Virus record (IMG/VR): IMGVR_UViG_3300047558_000077
Span: 62,001 to 126,000 of that record
DNA: 64,000 nucleotides
Strand: one strand, 5' to 3'
Source of the DNA: a virus
Shown here: positions 1-5,733 of the stretch, in pieces
Layout of the letters: each line of letters begins with the position of its first letter
Position numbering within the stretch: position 1 is the first letter of the stretch
The notes under the pieces: model-generated
The model's input: only the letters and a program-made list of their open reading frames with translations
The model's database searches: none
Told to the model about the DNA's origin: nothing
Program-made: the position numbers and the translations under genes

Positions 1-704
1 GCATGTGGATTGGGCTCGCCCTTCTAAATGTCTTTTATCTAATCGTCCGTATCTATGAACAGGTTTATGGCTGGCGTGCTGGTCTTGACTCGTTCGCACC
101 AGAGTTTCAGACATATTGGATGTCTATTCTTTGGACAGAAATCCCACTAGAACTTATCTCAGGTCTTGGTCTTGCAGGTTATCTTTGGAAGACTAGAACC
201 CGTGACTTCTCTCTTGTAACACCAAGGGAAGAAATGCGCCGTCTAGCGGTGTTGGTTCAGTGGTTGGTTGTTTATGCTGTTGCTATCTACTGGGGTGCAT
301 CGTTCTTCACCGAACAGGATGGTACCTGGCATATGACAGTCATTCGTGATACGGATTTCACTCCGTCCCACATCATTGAGTTCTACATGAGTTACCCAAT
401 CTACTCAATCATTGCTGTTGGTGCGTTCTTCTATGCTCGCACTCGTATCCCTTACTTTGCTCAGGGATATAGCCTAGCATTCTTGATTGTTGCTATTGGA
501 CCATTCATGATCATCCCGAACGTTGGCCTGAATGAGTGGGGCCACACCTTCTGGTTCATGGAAGAACTATTCGTTGCTCCTCTACATTGGGGCTTCGTGT
601 TCTTCGGCTGGATGGCTCTAGGTGTCTTTGGCGTTGTGCTACAGATCCTAGGTCGTGTCCACAGTCTCGTTGGACGAGATGGTGTAAGACTCCTTACCGA
701 ATAA
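1..704 (+). CDS. pmoC: Particulate methane monooxygenase subunit C, 5' end outside window
   Basis: Integral membrane subunit of the copper enzyme that oxidises methane to methanol. The visible 233 residues run colinearly with methanotroph PmoC (about 256 aa), so only some 23 N-terminal residues are missing off the window edge. Both metal sites are intact: D106, H110, H123 (in EQDGTWH and TPSHIIEFY) and N177, H181, H195 (in GLNEWGHTFW and APLHWGF). No frameshift or internal stop. Similarity is strongest to Methylocystis-type PmoC. pmoA and pmoB are not seen beside it, so the product probably joins host PmoA/PmoB. A terminator follows immediately. It could instead be amoC, but the sequence favours pmoC. 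Confidence 0.95.
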   Translation, partial: MWIGLALLNVFYLIVRIYEQVYGWRAGLDSFAPEFQTYWMSILWTEIPLELISGLGLAGYLWKTRTRDFSLVTPREEMRRLAVLVQWLVVYAVAIYWGASFFTEQDGTWHMTVIRDTDFTPSHIIEFYMSYPIYSIIAVGAFFYARTRIPYFAQGYSLAFLIVAIGPFMIIPNVGLNEWGHTFWFMEELFVAPLHWGFVFFGWMALGVFGVVLQILGRVHSLVGRDGVRLLTE

Positions 705-705
705 A

Positions 706-742
706 TGTCAACAGGGGTGCGACGCAATGTCGCACCCTTTTC
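706..742 (+). terminator. Terminator after pmoC, cassette hairpin
   Basis: Perfect 9-bp stem GGGTGCGAC (715-723) / GTCGCACCC (729-737), 5-nt loop, then TTTT. It is preceded by TGTCAACAG (706-714), which can pair with CTATTGACA (742-750), so the outer stem includes the -35 box of the next promoter. This is one copy of a repeated cassette described in the findings. Confidence 0.85.
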
Positions 743-744
743 TA

Positions 745-773
745 TTGACAACGGCAATATCCATTGATATAAT
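745..773 (+). promoter_or_regulatory. Sigma70-type promoter
   Basis: TTGACA (745-750), 17-bp spacer, TATAAT (768-773): a full consensus promoter between the pmoC terminator and the gene at 797. Confidence 0.85.
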
Positions 774-796
774 GCAAAGACACTGGAGATTCCAAT

Positions 797-1207
797 ATGC
801 CGTTGCTTCCCGCTTATTATACCACGACTAATCTTCGGAAGCGCAAGTCTAAAAAGACTAATACTTCCGAACATACTAAGTGGCTAGAGTCCATGGGTCT
901 TACGCCCAAGCAGATAAAAAGTAAAAAGTCAAAGAATACTTCCTGGAAGTCTGACTATACTGCCTCTTTGCATGTCGACCGTTCCACAAAACATTACGAA
1001 AAATCTATTCAAGAGGTGTGTAACGCACCTGCTAATGCCACGGCTAATCGTTCCGTGATGGCTAATCTACATAAAGAGAACGAAGAAACTCGCAAGGCTA
1101 TTCTTGATAAAGCCAAGCGGGTCATGCCACTTTACAATAAGGGTGGACTCCAGGTTCTCTCTGAGTCTGATGATCTCAAAGCACTCAACAAAACTGTGAG
1201 GGTATAA
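797..1207 (+). CDS. Conserved phage hypothetical protein, basic
   Basis: 136 aa, lysine-rich N-terminus that begins MPLLPAYYTTTN, a type of start seen in small hypothetical proteins of T4-like phages. It is the first gene behind a consensus sigma70 promoter, with GGAG upstream of the start, so early expression is likely. It is joined to the next gene by TAATG. No function recognised. Confidence 0.75.
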   Translation: MPLLPAYYTTTNLRKRKSKKTNTSEHTKWLESMGLTPKQIKSKKSKNTSWKSDYTASLHVDRSTKHYEKSIQEVCNAPANATANRSVMANLHKENEETRKAILDKAKRVMPLYNKGGLQVLSESDDLKALNKTVRV

Positions 1208-1341
1208 TGGCATTAGAAGAACATGACTATATTGAATGGCATTTCAATATTCGTTATAGAGCCTGGTGGTATTTTCATATTCGCTGGCATGATGATTATG
1301 ATGCATGTGAAATCGAACCTGTAATCTATTGGGGTGCATGA
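1207..1341 (+). CDS. Small hypothetical protein, 44 aa
   Basis: Start overlaps the previous stop (TAATG) and the end overlaps the next start (ATGA), as expected for a translated small gene. Rich in aromatic residues and histidine (W, Y, H). No family recognised. Confidence 0.6.
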   Translation: MALEEHDYIEWHFNIRYRAWWYFHIRWHDDYDACEIEPVIYWGA

Positions 1342-1607
1342 TGAGCAAGAAAGCAAGACGTAGACCTTCATGGAAAAAGTATATTGGCCCAAGATCGTTT
1401 TATATCGATCTAATCAATGAAGAAACAGGAGAACTATTTGAGAGGGTCATGGTTAAAGATGGCACCTTTCTTCGTGATATGCTAAAGAGAAATGGTCCTG
1501 TTGTTTTAGAAGAAAATCTAAGACAGGCATTTATAGACCTTGCGGAGAGGACACTAAATAATGACAGACAAGTCCAGATTGAAAGCAATAACTCAAAAGA
1601 TGTTTGA
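1338..1607 (+). CDS. Hypothetical protein
   Basis: About 89 aa, very basic N-terminus (KKARRRPSWKK). Two adjacent ATG codons (1338, 1341) are possible; the first gives an ATGA overlap with the upstream gene. It overlaps the following gene by 47 bp. Function unknown. Confidence 0.6.
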   Translation: MMSKKARRRPSWKKYIGPRSFYIDLINEETGELFERVMVKDGTFLRDMLKRNGPVVLEENLRQAFIDLAERTLNNDRQVQIESNNSKDV

Positions 1608-1800
1608 AGTGCATGACGAAACTTTTAAGCAGTTAGCAGAAAGCGAACGCAGAGATCGTAAGTTTAGATTGGAGATGGCAAATGAAATCTGGAGAAAAGT
1701 CAAAGGTATTGACATTCCCGAAGACTACTCGGAAGAGGATCGTTTGTCAATATACGAGCGTTACTACCACCGAGCCGTCTCCATGTCCCAAGGAGAGTAG
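1561..1800 (+). CDS. Hypothetical protein, 79 aa
   Basis: Charged, helical protein starting inside the preceding gene in another frame. Continues the run of tightly packed small genes behind the promoter at 745. Function unknown. Confidence 0.6.
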   Translation: MTDKSRLKAITQKMFEVHDETFKQLAESERRDRKFRLEMANEIWRKVKGIDIPEDYSEEDRLSIYERYYHRAVSMSQGE

Positions 1801-1870
1801 AAGTTATTGGCCCACATTGCTAGGCGCATTCATTGGACTGTTATACATTTCTATTCTATTTGTATTATAA
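1682..1870 (+). CDS. Possible overlapping small membrane protein
   Basis: Out-of-frame reading nested in the preceding gene, with GGAG about 10 nt before the ATG. Its C-terminus is a convincing transmembrane helix (TLLGAFIGLLYISILFVL) and it fills the otherwise empty 80 bp before the next gene. It may be a true nested gene or chance; evidence is weak. Confidence 0.35.
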   Translation: MKSGEKSKVLTFPKTTRKRIVCQYTSVTTTEPSPCPKESRSYWPTLLGAFIGLLYISILFVL

Positions 1871-1879
1871 GGAAGAGTT

Positions 1880-2059
1880 ATGGATCAAGATACTATTGTA
1901 GGCATCCAGAAGATGCGAGAACATAAACCCACAACTGTCTATGATCTTATGGACGAAAGAGATGCCTATAAACAGGCACTGTGGGATATCACAAAAGCAG
2001 CCACAGTAGGCGAAATGCTTGATATCGCCCATCGTGTATTGTCGGAGAATAAATCATGA
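1880..2059 (+). CDS. Small hypothetical protein, 59 aa
   Basis: Preceded by AAGGAAGAG, ends in an ATGA overlap with the next gene. Mostly helical and charged. No recognised family. Confidence 0.65.
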   Translation: MDQDTIVGIQKMREHKPTTVYDLMDERDAYKQALWDITKAATVGEMLDIAHRVLSENKS

Positions 2060-2220
2060 AAGAGTTGGTTTTCGCTATCATTAGCATTTGTCTAAATACA
2101 GGTGAATGTGAAACCCATCAGATGAAAGTTGAGCCTCGTGTATGTCAGTTGAAGACAGTTCGTGCCCAGGTTCCAATGTCAGGTGAATGGAAAGACGCCA
2201 CCGTAAAGTTCAAGTGCTAA
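2056..2220 (+). CDS. Small cysteine-containing, possibly exported protein
   Basis: 54 aa with a short hydrophobic N-terminus (MKELVFAIISICL) and four cysteines, one being the last residue. Similar short Cys-containing proteins occur in T4-like phages of aquatic bacteria. Function unknown. Confidence 0.6.
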   Translation: MKELVFAIISICLNTGECETHQMKVEPRVCQLKTVRAQVPMSGEWKDATVKFKC

Positions 2221-2232
2221 AAGGAGAATGTT

Positions 2233-2457
2233 ATGAGTGATAAAGCAAAGGTTACTTTTGATGCTGTTAGTGAGGCATATTGCCTTCTATCAGCATATGT
2301 TCGTGAAGATGGTAAAGTCGGCACACGATACAATAAGGACCGAATACAGACTTTTGTTGTGTTTCTAGCAGAACTAATGAAACATGGTGATGTTGATTTG
2401 GCAAGAGTTGAGTTTGATAATCAGTTTTCTGAATATGATGGTTCTGGTTTATCATGA
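2233..2457 (+). CDS. Hypothetical protein, 74 aa
   Basis: Good ribosome-binding site (AAAGGAGAATG) and an ATGA overlap with the DUF2061 gene. Acidic C-terminus. No family recognised. Confidence 0.65.
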   Translation: MSDKAKVTFDAVSEAYCLLSAYVREDGKVGTRYNKDRIQTFVVFLAELMKHGDVDLARVEFDNQFSEYDGSGLS

Positions 2458-2663
2458 AAGAGACGCACACCAGAACTCTGGTAAGAATGATTAGTTATCG
2501 AATAACCGCATGGGCATTCACCATTTTATGGACTTTTCTTCTTACAGGAGATATCGGCAAATCTACCGGTTTTGCCACACTGCTACATATTTTACTAAGT
2601 ATTGACTACTATATTCATGAAAGAGTATGGTTAAATATAAGATGGGGTCTAACGGAAAGGTGA
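2454..2663 (+). CDS. DUF2061 family membrane protein
   Basis: 69 aa. Begins KETHTRTLVRMISYRIT, a typical DUF2061 N-terminus, and ends with the family's IDYYIHERVW-type motif around two hydrophobic segments. DUF2061 proteins are small inner-membrane proteins of unknown role, also found in phages. Confidence 0.75.
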   Translation: MKETHTRTLVRMISYRITAWAFTILWTFLLTGDIGKSTGFATLLHILLSIDYYIHERVWLNIRWGLTER

Positions 2664-2668
2664 TTATA

Positions 2669-2908
2669 ATGAGGAAGTTTTTGGTTCTATTCGCACTACT
2701 ATTCAGCACAGCAGCACTAGCAGATGCACCATATGGCACATATTACAATCCGGTTCAGGATCCACCGTTCACAGGTGATTGGTCTGTTCCAGTTCATCGT
2801 GGTATGTATTGTGTTCAGGGAACTTGGCATCGTGGATGGCTACGTCCTTGGGAAGGTTCTATCGTAATCAAGCCATCTTGTGGTACTGCGATCTATCAGA
2901 TTCAGTAA
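2669..2908 (+). CDS. Small secreted protein
   Basis: 79 aa with a clear signal peptide (MRKFLVLFALLFSTAALADA). The mature part is rich in Y, W, P and G with two cysteines. The start at 2669 was chosen because it gives the signal peptide; an upstream in-frame ATG at 2627 only adds a polar extension. Role unknown. Confidence 0.65.
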   Translation: MRKFLVLFALLFSTAALADAPYGTYYNPVQDPPFTGDWSVPVHRGMYCVQGTWHRGWLRPWEGSIVIKPSCGTAIYQIQ

Positions 2909-2912
2909 CTCA

Positions 2913-3500
2913 ATGCTAGTCATCGATCATTTATTCTCAAAAGAAAATCAGGATTTGATTGAAACATCCGCCACAAGAATACCGTGGTTTTTTCAAGAGA
3001 ACACCTGCGACTTCTCATATATCAAAGGTTATCCTGAAACTATAGCTGGTGTAAAAGAAACACCGTTCTTTGTTAATATGATGGTCGATGACTTTAAAGT
3101 CCAATCAGATTACTATAAGTATTTTGCGCCGATTGTTGTGCATCTAGAAAAGCACACAGGTCGTTCATTTCGGAATAGATTGTTTCGTATGAAGGCCAAT
3201 ATGTATCTAAGACAACCCGACTATCCGGAAGGGTTCTTCCACACACCGCATGTGGATGTGTATGATGAAAAAACAGATACGACCGGTGAGGGTGAAATCT
3301 TTCTTTACTATGTTGATAAGAGTGACGGTCCGACATACATGTTCAATGAAAGATTTCCTACAAAAGATGTGACAAAGAGAGGAATGATATCACCGGAAAA
3401 AGGTAAAGGTGTTCTGTTCGATCTTCAAACACAACATGCTAGTTCTCCGCCTCGAATACATGAAAAACGGATCACGTTAAACTTCGTATTCACTAAATAA
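2913..3500 (+). CDS. 2-oxoglutarate/Fe(II)-dependent oxygenase
   Basis: 195 aa, double-stranded beta-helix oxygenase of the prolyl-hydroxylase-like kind common in aquatic T4-like phages. The iron ligands fit H113-x-D115 (TPHVDV) and H175 (TQHASS), with R186 as probable 2-oxoglutarate contact. It is a paralogue of the gene at 19894 (both carry the end pattern RITLNFVF). Substrate unknown; peptide or virion protein hydroxylation is plausible. A CTAAATA box overlaps its stop codon. Confidence 0.85.
   Translation: MLVIDHLFSKENQDLIETSATRIPWFFQENTCDFSYIKGYPETIAGVKETPFFVNMMVDDFKVQSDYYKYFAPIVVHLEKHTGRSFRNRLFRMKANMYLRQPDYPEGFFHTPHVDVYDEKTDTTGEGEIFLYYVDKSDGPTYMFNERFPTKDVTKRGMISPEKGKGVLFDLQTQHASSPPRIHEKRITLNFVFTK
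3493..3499 (+). promoter_or_regulatory. Late-promoter-like CTAAATA box
   Basis: CTAAATA across the stop codon of the oxygenase, 36 bp before the holin-like gene. Resembles the T4-type late box (TATAAATA). Confidence 0.5.
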
Positions 3501-3534
3501 GAGTGCCTAGCTAGGCATCTTAAAGGAGATTATT

Positions 3535-3762
3535 ATGTTCAAGAATCTAACAGTCAACTGGAAGACAACTGTTGCTGCCCTTATTCCACTAGTAGCATAC
3601 GGTCTAAAGTATGCTGGAGTTTGGCCAGAGAACATGCCACTTCCACCATTTGACGAAGTATGGCCATTTGTTCTAGGTCTTATTGGTGTCGGTGTTGCCG
3701 CTAAGGATAGCAACGTTACCAATTCAACAAATACAATCGAGCCACACAAGGTCGATCTATAA
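3535..3762 (+). CDS. Small membrane protein, possible holin
   Basis: 75 aa, with a hydrophobic segment (TTVAALIPLVAYGLKYAGVW) and a second one around WPFVLGLIGVGVAAK. Such NWKTT-type proteins are often annotated as holins or virion membrane proteins in phages. The neighbouring spanin pair and the late-type box upstream support a lysis role, but this is inference. Confidence 0.55.
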   Translation: MFKNLTVNWKTTVAALIPLVAYGLKYAGVWPENMPLPPFDEVWPFVLGLIGVGVAAKDSNVTNSTNTIEPHKVDL

Positions 3763-3770
3763 TATGAACT

Positions 3771-3793
3771 GGGCGGATTTACTCCGCCCTTTT
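3771..3793. terminator. Bidirectional terminator between convergent genes
   Basis: GGGCGGA (3771-3777) / TCCGCCC (3783-3789), followed by TTTT. It serves the holin-like gene and, read in reverse, the spanin pair, whose stop codon lies in the loop. Confidence 0.8.
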
Positions 3794-4060
3794 CACTTTC
3801 TTGTCAGCATCTTTTAGAAACTGACGAATTGACTCTATGGAACTTTTACATGTCAAATTGTTCTTATGTAGTTGAACAACCAACTTCGCAACCTGACTGT
3901 CCGTCAAAGTCTTCCAGTTCGGAAACTCTTTCACAACAGGACAATAATACATTGCCTCGTCAGGATGAACTACCATATGACGATATGACTTTATCACCTG
4001 CGACTGGTCATTACAAGAGGCCAGTAACAATACGCCTAACAATAGAATAATCTTTTTCAT
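3779..4060 (-). CDS. Outer-membrane spanin, Rz1-like lipoprotein
   Basis: 93 aa, N-terminal signal MKKIILLLGVLLLASC with lipobox LASC. Overlaps the i-spanin gene by 4 bp (ATGA), the usual spanin arrangement, and the pair is the only minus-strand unit here. Spanins link inner and outer membranes and fuse them at lysis. Called from architecture rather than sequence match. Confidence 0.7.
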   Translation of the reverse strand: MKKIILLLGVLLLASCNDQSQVIKSYRHMVVHPDEAMYYCPVVKEFPNWKTLTDSQVAKLVVQLHKNNLTCKSSIESIRQFLKDADKKVKRAE

Positions 4061-4440
4061 TTCATTTCCTCTAAGGATCTGATTGTGTCTTTTAGTATCT
4101 GTGAGGATTCTCTATCACGACCAGCGCCAACATGCTTATCAATCTGTGAAACGACGGACTCTAACTTCTTTTCTAGTTGTCTATTCTTTTGGGTAAGACC
4201 ATTGATTGCTTCCGATCTTGCTCGATTGACGTTCTCGATTTCCTCGATGTAAGCATTCCGATCTTTTATTGTCTGTTCCAACTGTTTGATGTTGTATTGC
4301 TGGAGTGCCATTTGTTTTTCGTTATTGACAATCTCACGGTGTTTCATGTATAATCCGCCTGCCAGCCCTGCTACAATGACAAGAATGGAAAGCCACTTTA
4401 TGGAACCTGATGTAATGAGAGATAAAAGAATTGTAGGCAT
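4057..4440 (-). CDS. Inner-membrane spanin, Rz-like
   Basis: 127 aa: one N-terminal transmembrane segment (about residues 14-31) followed by a long coiled coil (residues 35-110, with E/K/Q/L heptads). Size, topology and the overlapping downstream lipoprotein gene fit an i-spanin. Preceded by GGAGGTGTCAAG on the minus strand. Confidence 0.7.
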   Translation of the reverse strand: MPTILLSLITSGSIKWLSILVIVAGLAGGLYMKHREIVNNEKQMALQQYNIKQLEQTIKDRNAYIEEIENVNRARSEAINGLTQKNRQLEKKLESVVSQIDKHVGAGRDRESSQILKDTIRSLEEMK

Positions 4441-4441
4441 C

Positions 4442-4469
4442 TTGACACCTCCGCACAGTATGCTATACT
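4442..4469 (+). promoter_or_regulatory. Sigma70-type promoter
   Basis: TTGACA (4442-4447), 16-bp spacer, TATACT (4464-4469) in the divergent gap between the spanins and the ferredoxin-like gene; should drive the replication operon starting at 4496. Confidence 0.75.
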
Positions 4470-4495
4470 ATATATCTATGTGAGAGGAAAGGTAA

Positions 4496-4693
4496 ATGAT
4501 CTTATGTTCCTGTAACACAATCTCTTCCAATACCGTAGAGCAAATCATGAATGAGCATCCGTTTGACGATGTTCCTTCAGTTCAAGAGATAATGGAGAAA
4601 CATGGTTGCTCTGTTGTCTGTGCCACTTGTGCCCATAACATCAAGATTGAAATAAGGAGACATTATGAAAATCAAAATCGGACCGTATGTTGA
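4496..4693 (+). CDS. Bfd-like [2Fe-2S] protein
   Basis: 65 aa. Cysteine pattern C4-x-C6 ... C42-x2-C45 matches the [2Fe-2S] domain of bacterioferritin-associated ferredoxin, which releases iron from bacterioferritin. Helix-rich middle (PSVQEIMEKHG) also fits the BFD fold. First gene behind a strong promoter, GAGGAAAGG upstream. A phage copy could mobilise host iron, needed here for class II RNR reductants and three oxygenases; that link is inference. Confidence 0.7.
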   Translation: MILCSCNTISSNTVEQIMNEHPFDDVPSVQEIMEKHGCSVVCATCAHNIKIEIRRHYENQNRTVC

Positions 4694-5204
4694 TTGGATC
4701 GGACCTTATCAGATTGCTGATAAGATTCCTTTTATTAGCGAAGATCGTGCTGAAAAGATTGGCGATTGGCTTGCTGATACTTGGGTAAACGATTTTTGTA
4801 ACTGGATTCAAGAAAAGAAAAAGCGTAAGATTGATATTCGTATTGATCGGTATGATACTTGGAGCATGGACCATACACTTGCTCTTATCATTGTTCCTAT
4901 GCTCAAGCAGTTGCGAGATACCAAGCACGGTTCTCCTCTTGTTGATAACGAGGATGTTCCGGAGCATATGCGATATAGCAGTCTTGGTCCTGATGATCCT
5001 GAGTGGTGGCCAGATAACTGGGTTCATTACAAGTGGGAATGGGTTCTAAACGAAATGATTTGGACCTTTGAACAACTTGCGGATGATGATGACAGAGGTG
5101 AACAACTGTTTATGCTTGACAGAGACAAGTATAATGAGTATAATGATCGTGTTAAGAACGGACTTCGCCTTTTCGGCAAGTATTATCGTGGACTATGGGA
5201 CTAA
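4665..5204 (+). CDS. Conserved phage protein, function unknown
   Basis: 179 aa. Contains the strongly conserved stretch RYDTWSMDHTLALIIVPML and KWEWVLNEMIWTFEQ, a family very widespread in large tailed phages without known function. Overlaps the previous gene by 29 bp. Confidence 0.8.
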   Translation: MKIKIGPYVDWIGPYQIADKIPFISEDRAEKIGDWLADTWVNDFCNWIQEKKKRKIDIRIDRYDTWSMDHTLALIIVPMLKQLRDTKHGSPLVDNEDVPEHMRYSSLGPDDPEWWPDNWVHYKWEWVLNEMIWTFEQLADDDDRGEQLFMLDRDKYNEYNDRVKNGLRLFGKYYRGLWD

Positions 5205-5215
5205 GGAGAAAGACT

Positions 5216-5425
5216 ATGATTCCATCTAGTGAAAGTGCAATGCATGTCCTTGAGACAGCATTCAAGCAGCGTGCCTTTGATGGCAAGTGGGAACGAATCG
5301 TCAAGATTATGGATCTTGATAACTCTTATTCATTCGTGAATGAGAATGGTAATCGCACTACTCTAATTCCGGAGAAGTGGGTAACGGTCGGTGTTTACGA
5401 CTATCTTATGGAGATTGCAGACTAA
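5216..5425 (+). CDS. Hypothetical protein, 69 aa
   Basis: Start at 5216 chosen for the AAGGAGAAAGACT site just upstream; ends by overlapping the next ATG. No family recognised. Confidence 0.6.
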   Translation: MIPSSESAMHVLETAFKQRAFDGKWERIVKIMDLDNSYSFVNENGNRTTLIPEKWVTVGVYDYLMEIAD

Positions 5426-5733
5426 TGGCAAACAATGTAAAACTAATCAAGTTCCTCGGCGGTGAAGAGATTGTTGCTGAGGTTGTATCAGAAACAGATA
5501 ACACAATTGAAGTAAAGAATGCTGTTCGTATCGTTGTGATTCCCGACCAGCTAAATCCAAAGACACCGCAGGTCGGTCTTGCGCCGTATCTACAGTTTAG
5601 TGATACACGAGAACTAACATTCAATCGCAATCTAGTTGTCACAACTGCCGTGCCTCTTACTGACTTTCTAAATCAGTATAACAGCCTATTTGGCGGCATT
5701 CAGATTCCTAACTCAAAGATCATTACACCTTGA
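5425..5733 (+). CDS. LSm-like small phage protein
   Basis: 102 aa. VKLIKFLGGEEIVAEVV and VKNAVRIVVIP give the beta-rich pattern of an Sm/LSm-type fold seen in a family conserved next to replication genes of aquatic T4-like phages. Start at 5425 preferred over an upstream in-frame ATG because it begins the conserved block. Stop overlaps the polymerase start. Confidence 0.6.
   Translation: MANNVKLIKFLGGEEIVAEVVSETDNTIEVKNAVRIVVIPDQLNPKTPQVGLAPYLQFSDTRELTFNRNLVVTTAVPLTDFLNQYNSLFGGIQIPNSKIITP

Noticed and set aside
1-704. pmoC as a truncated pseudogene
   Set aside because: The missing 5' part is explained by the window edge; frame and ligands are intact.
461-874. Minus-strand open frame opposite pmoC
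   Set aside because: Composition is that of a shadow of the conserved pmoC frame; no ribosome-binding site or family resemblance.
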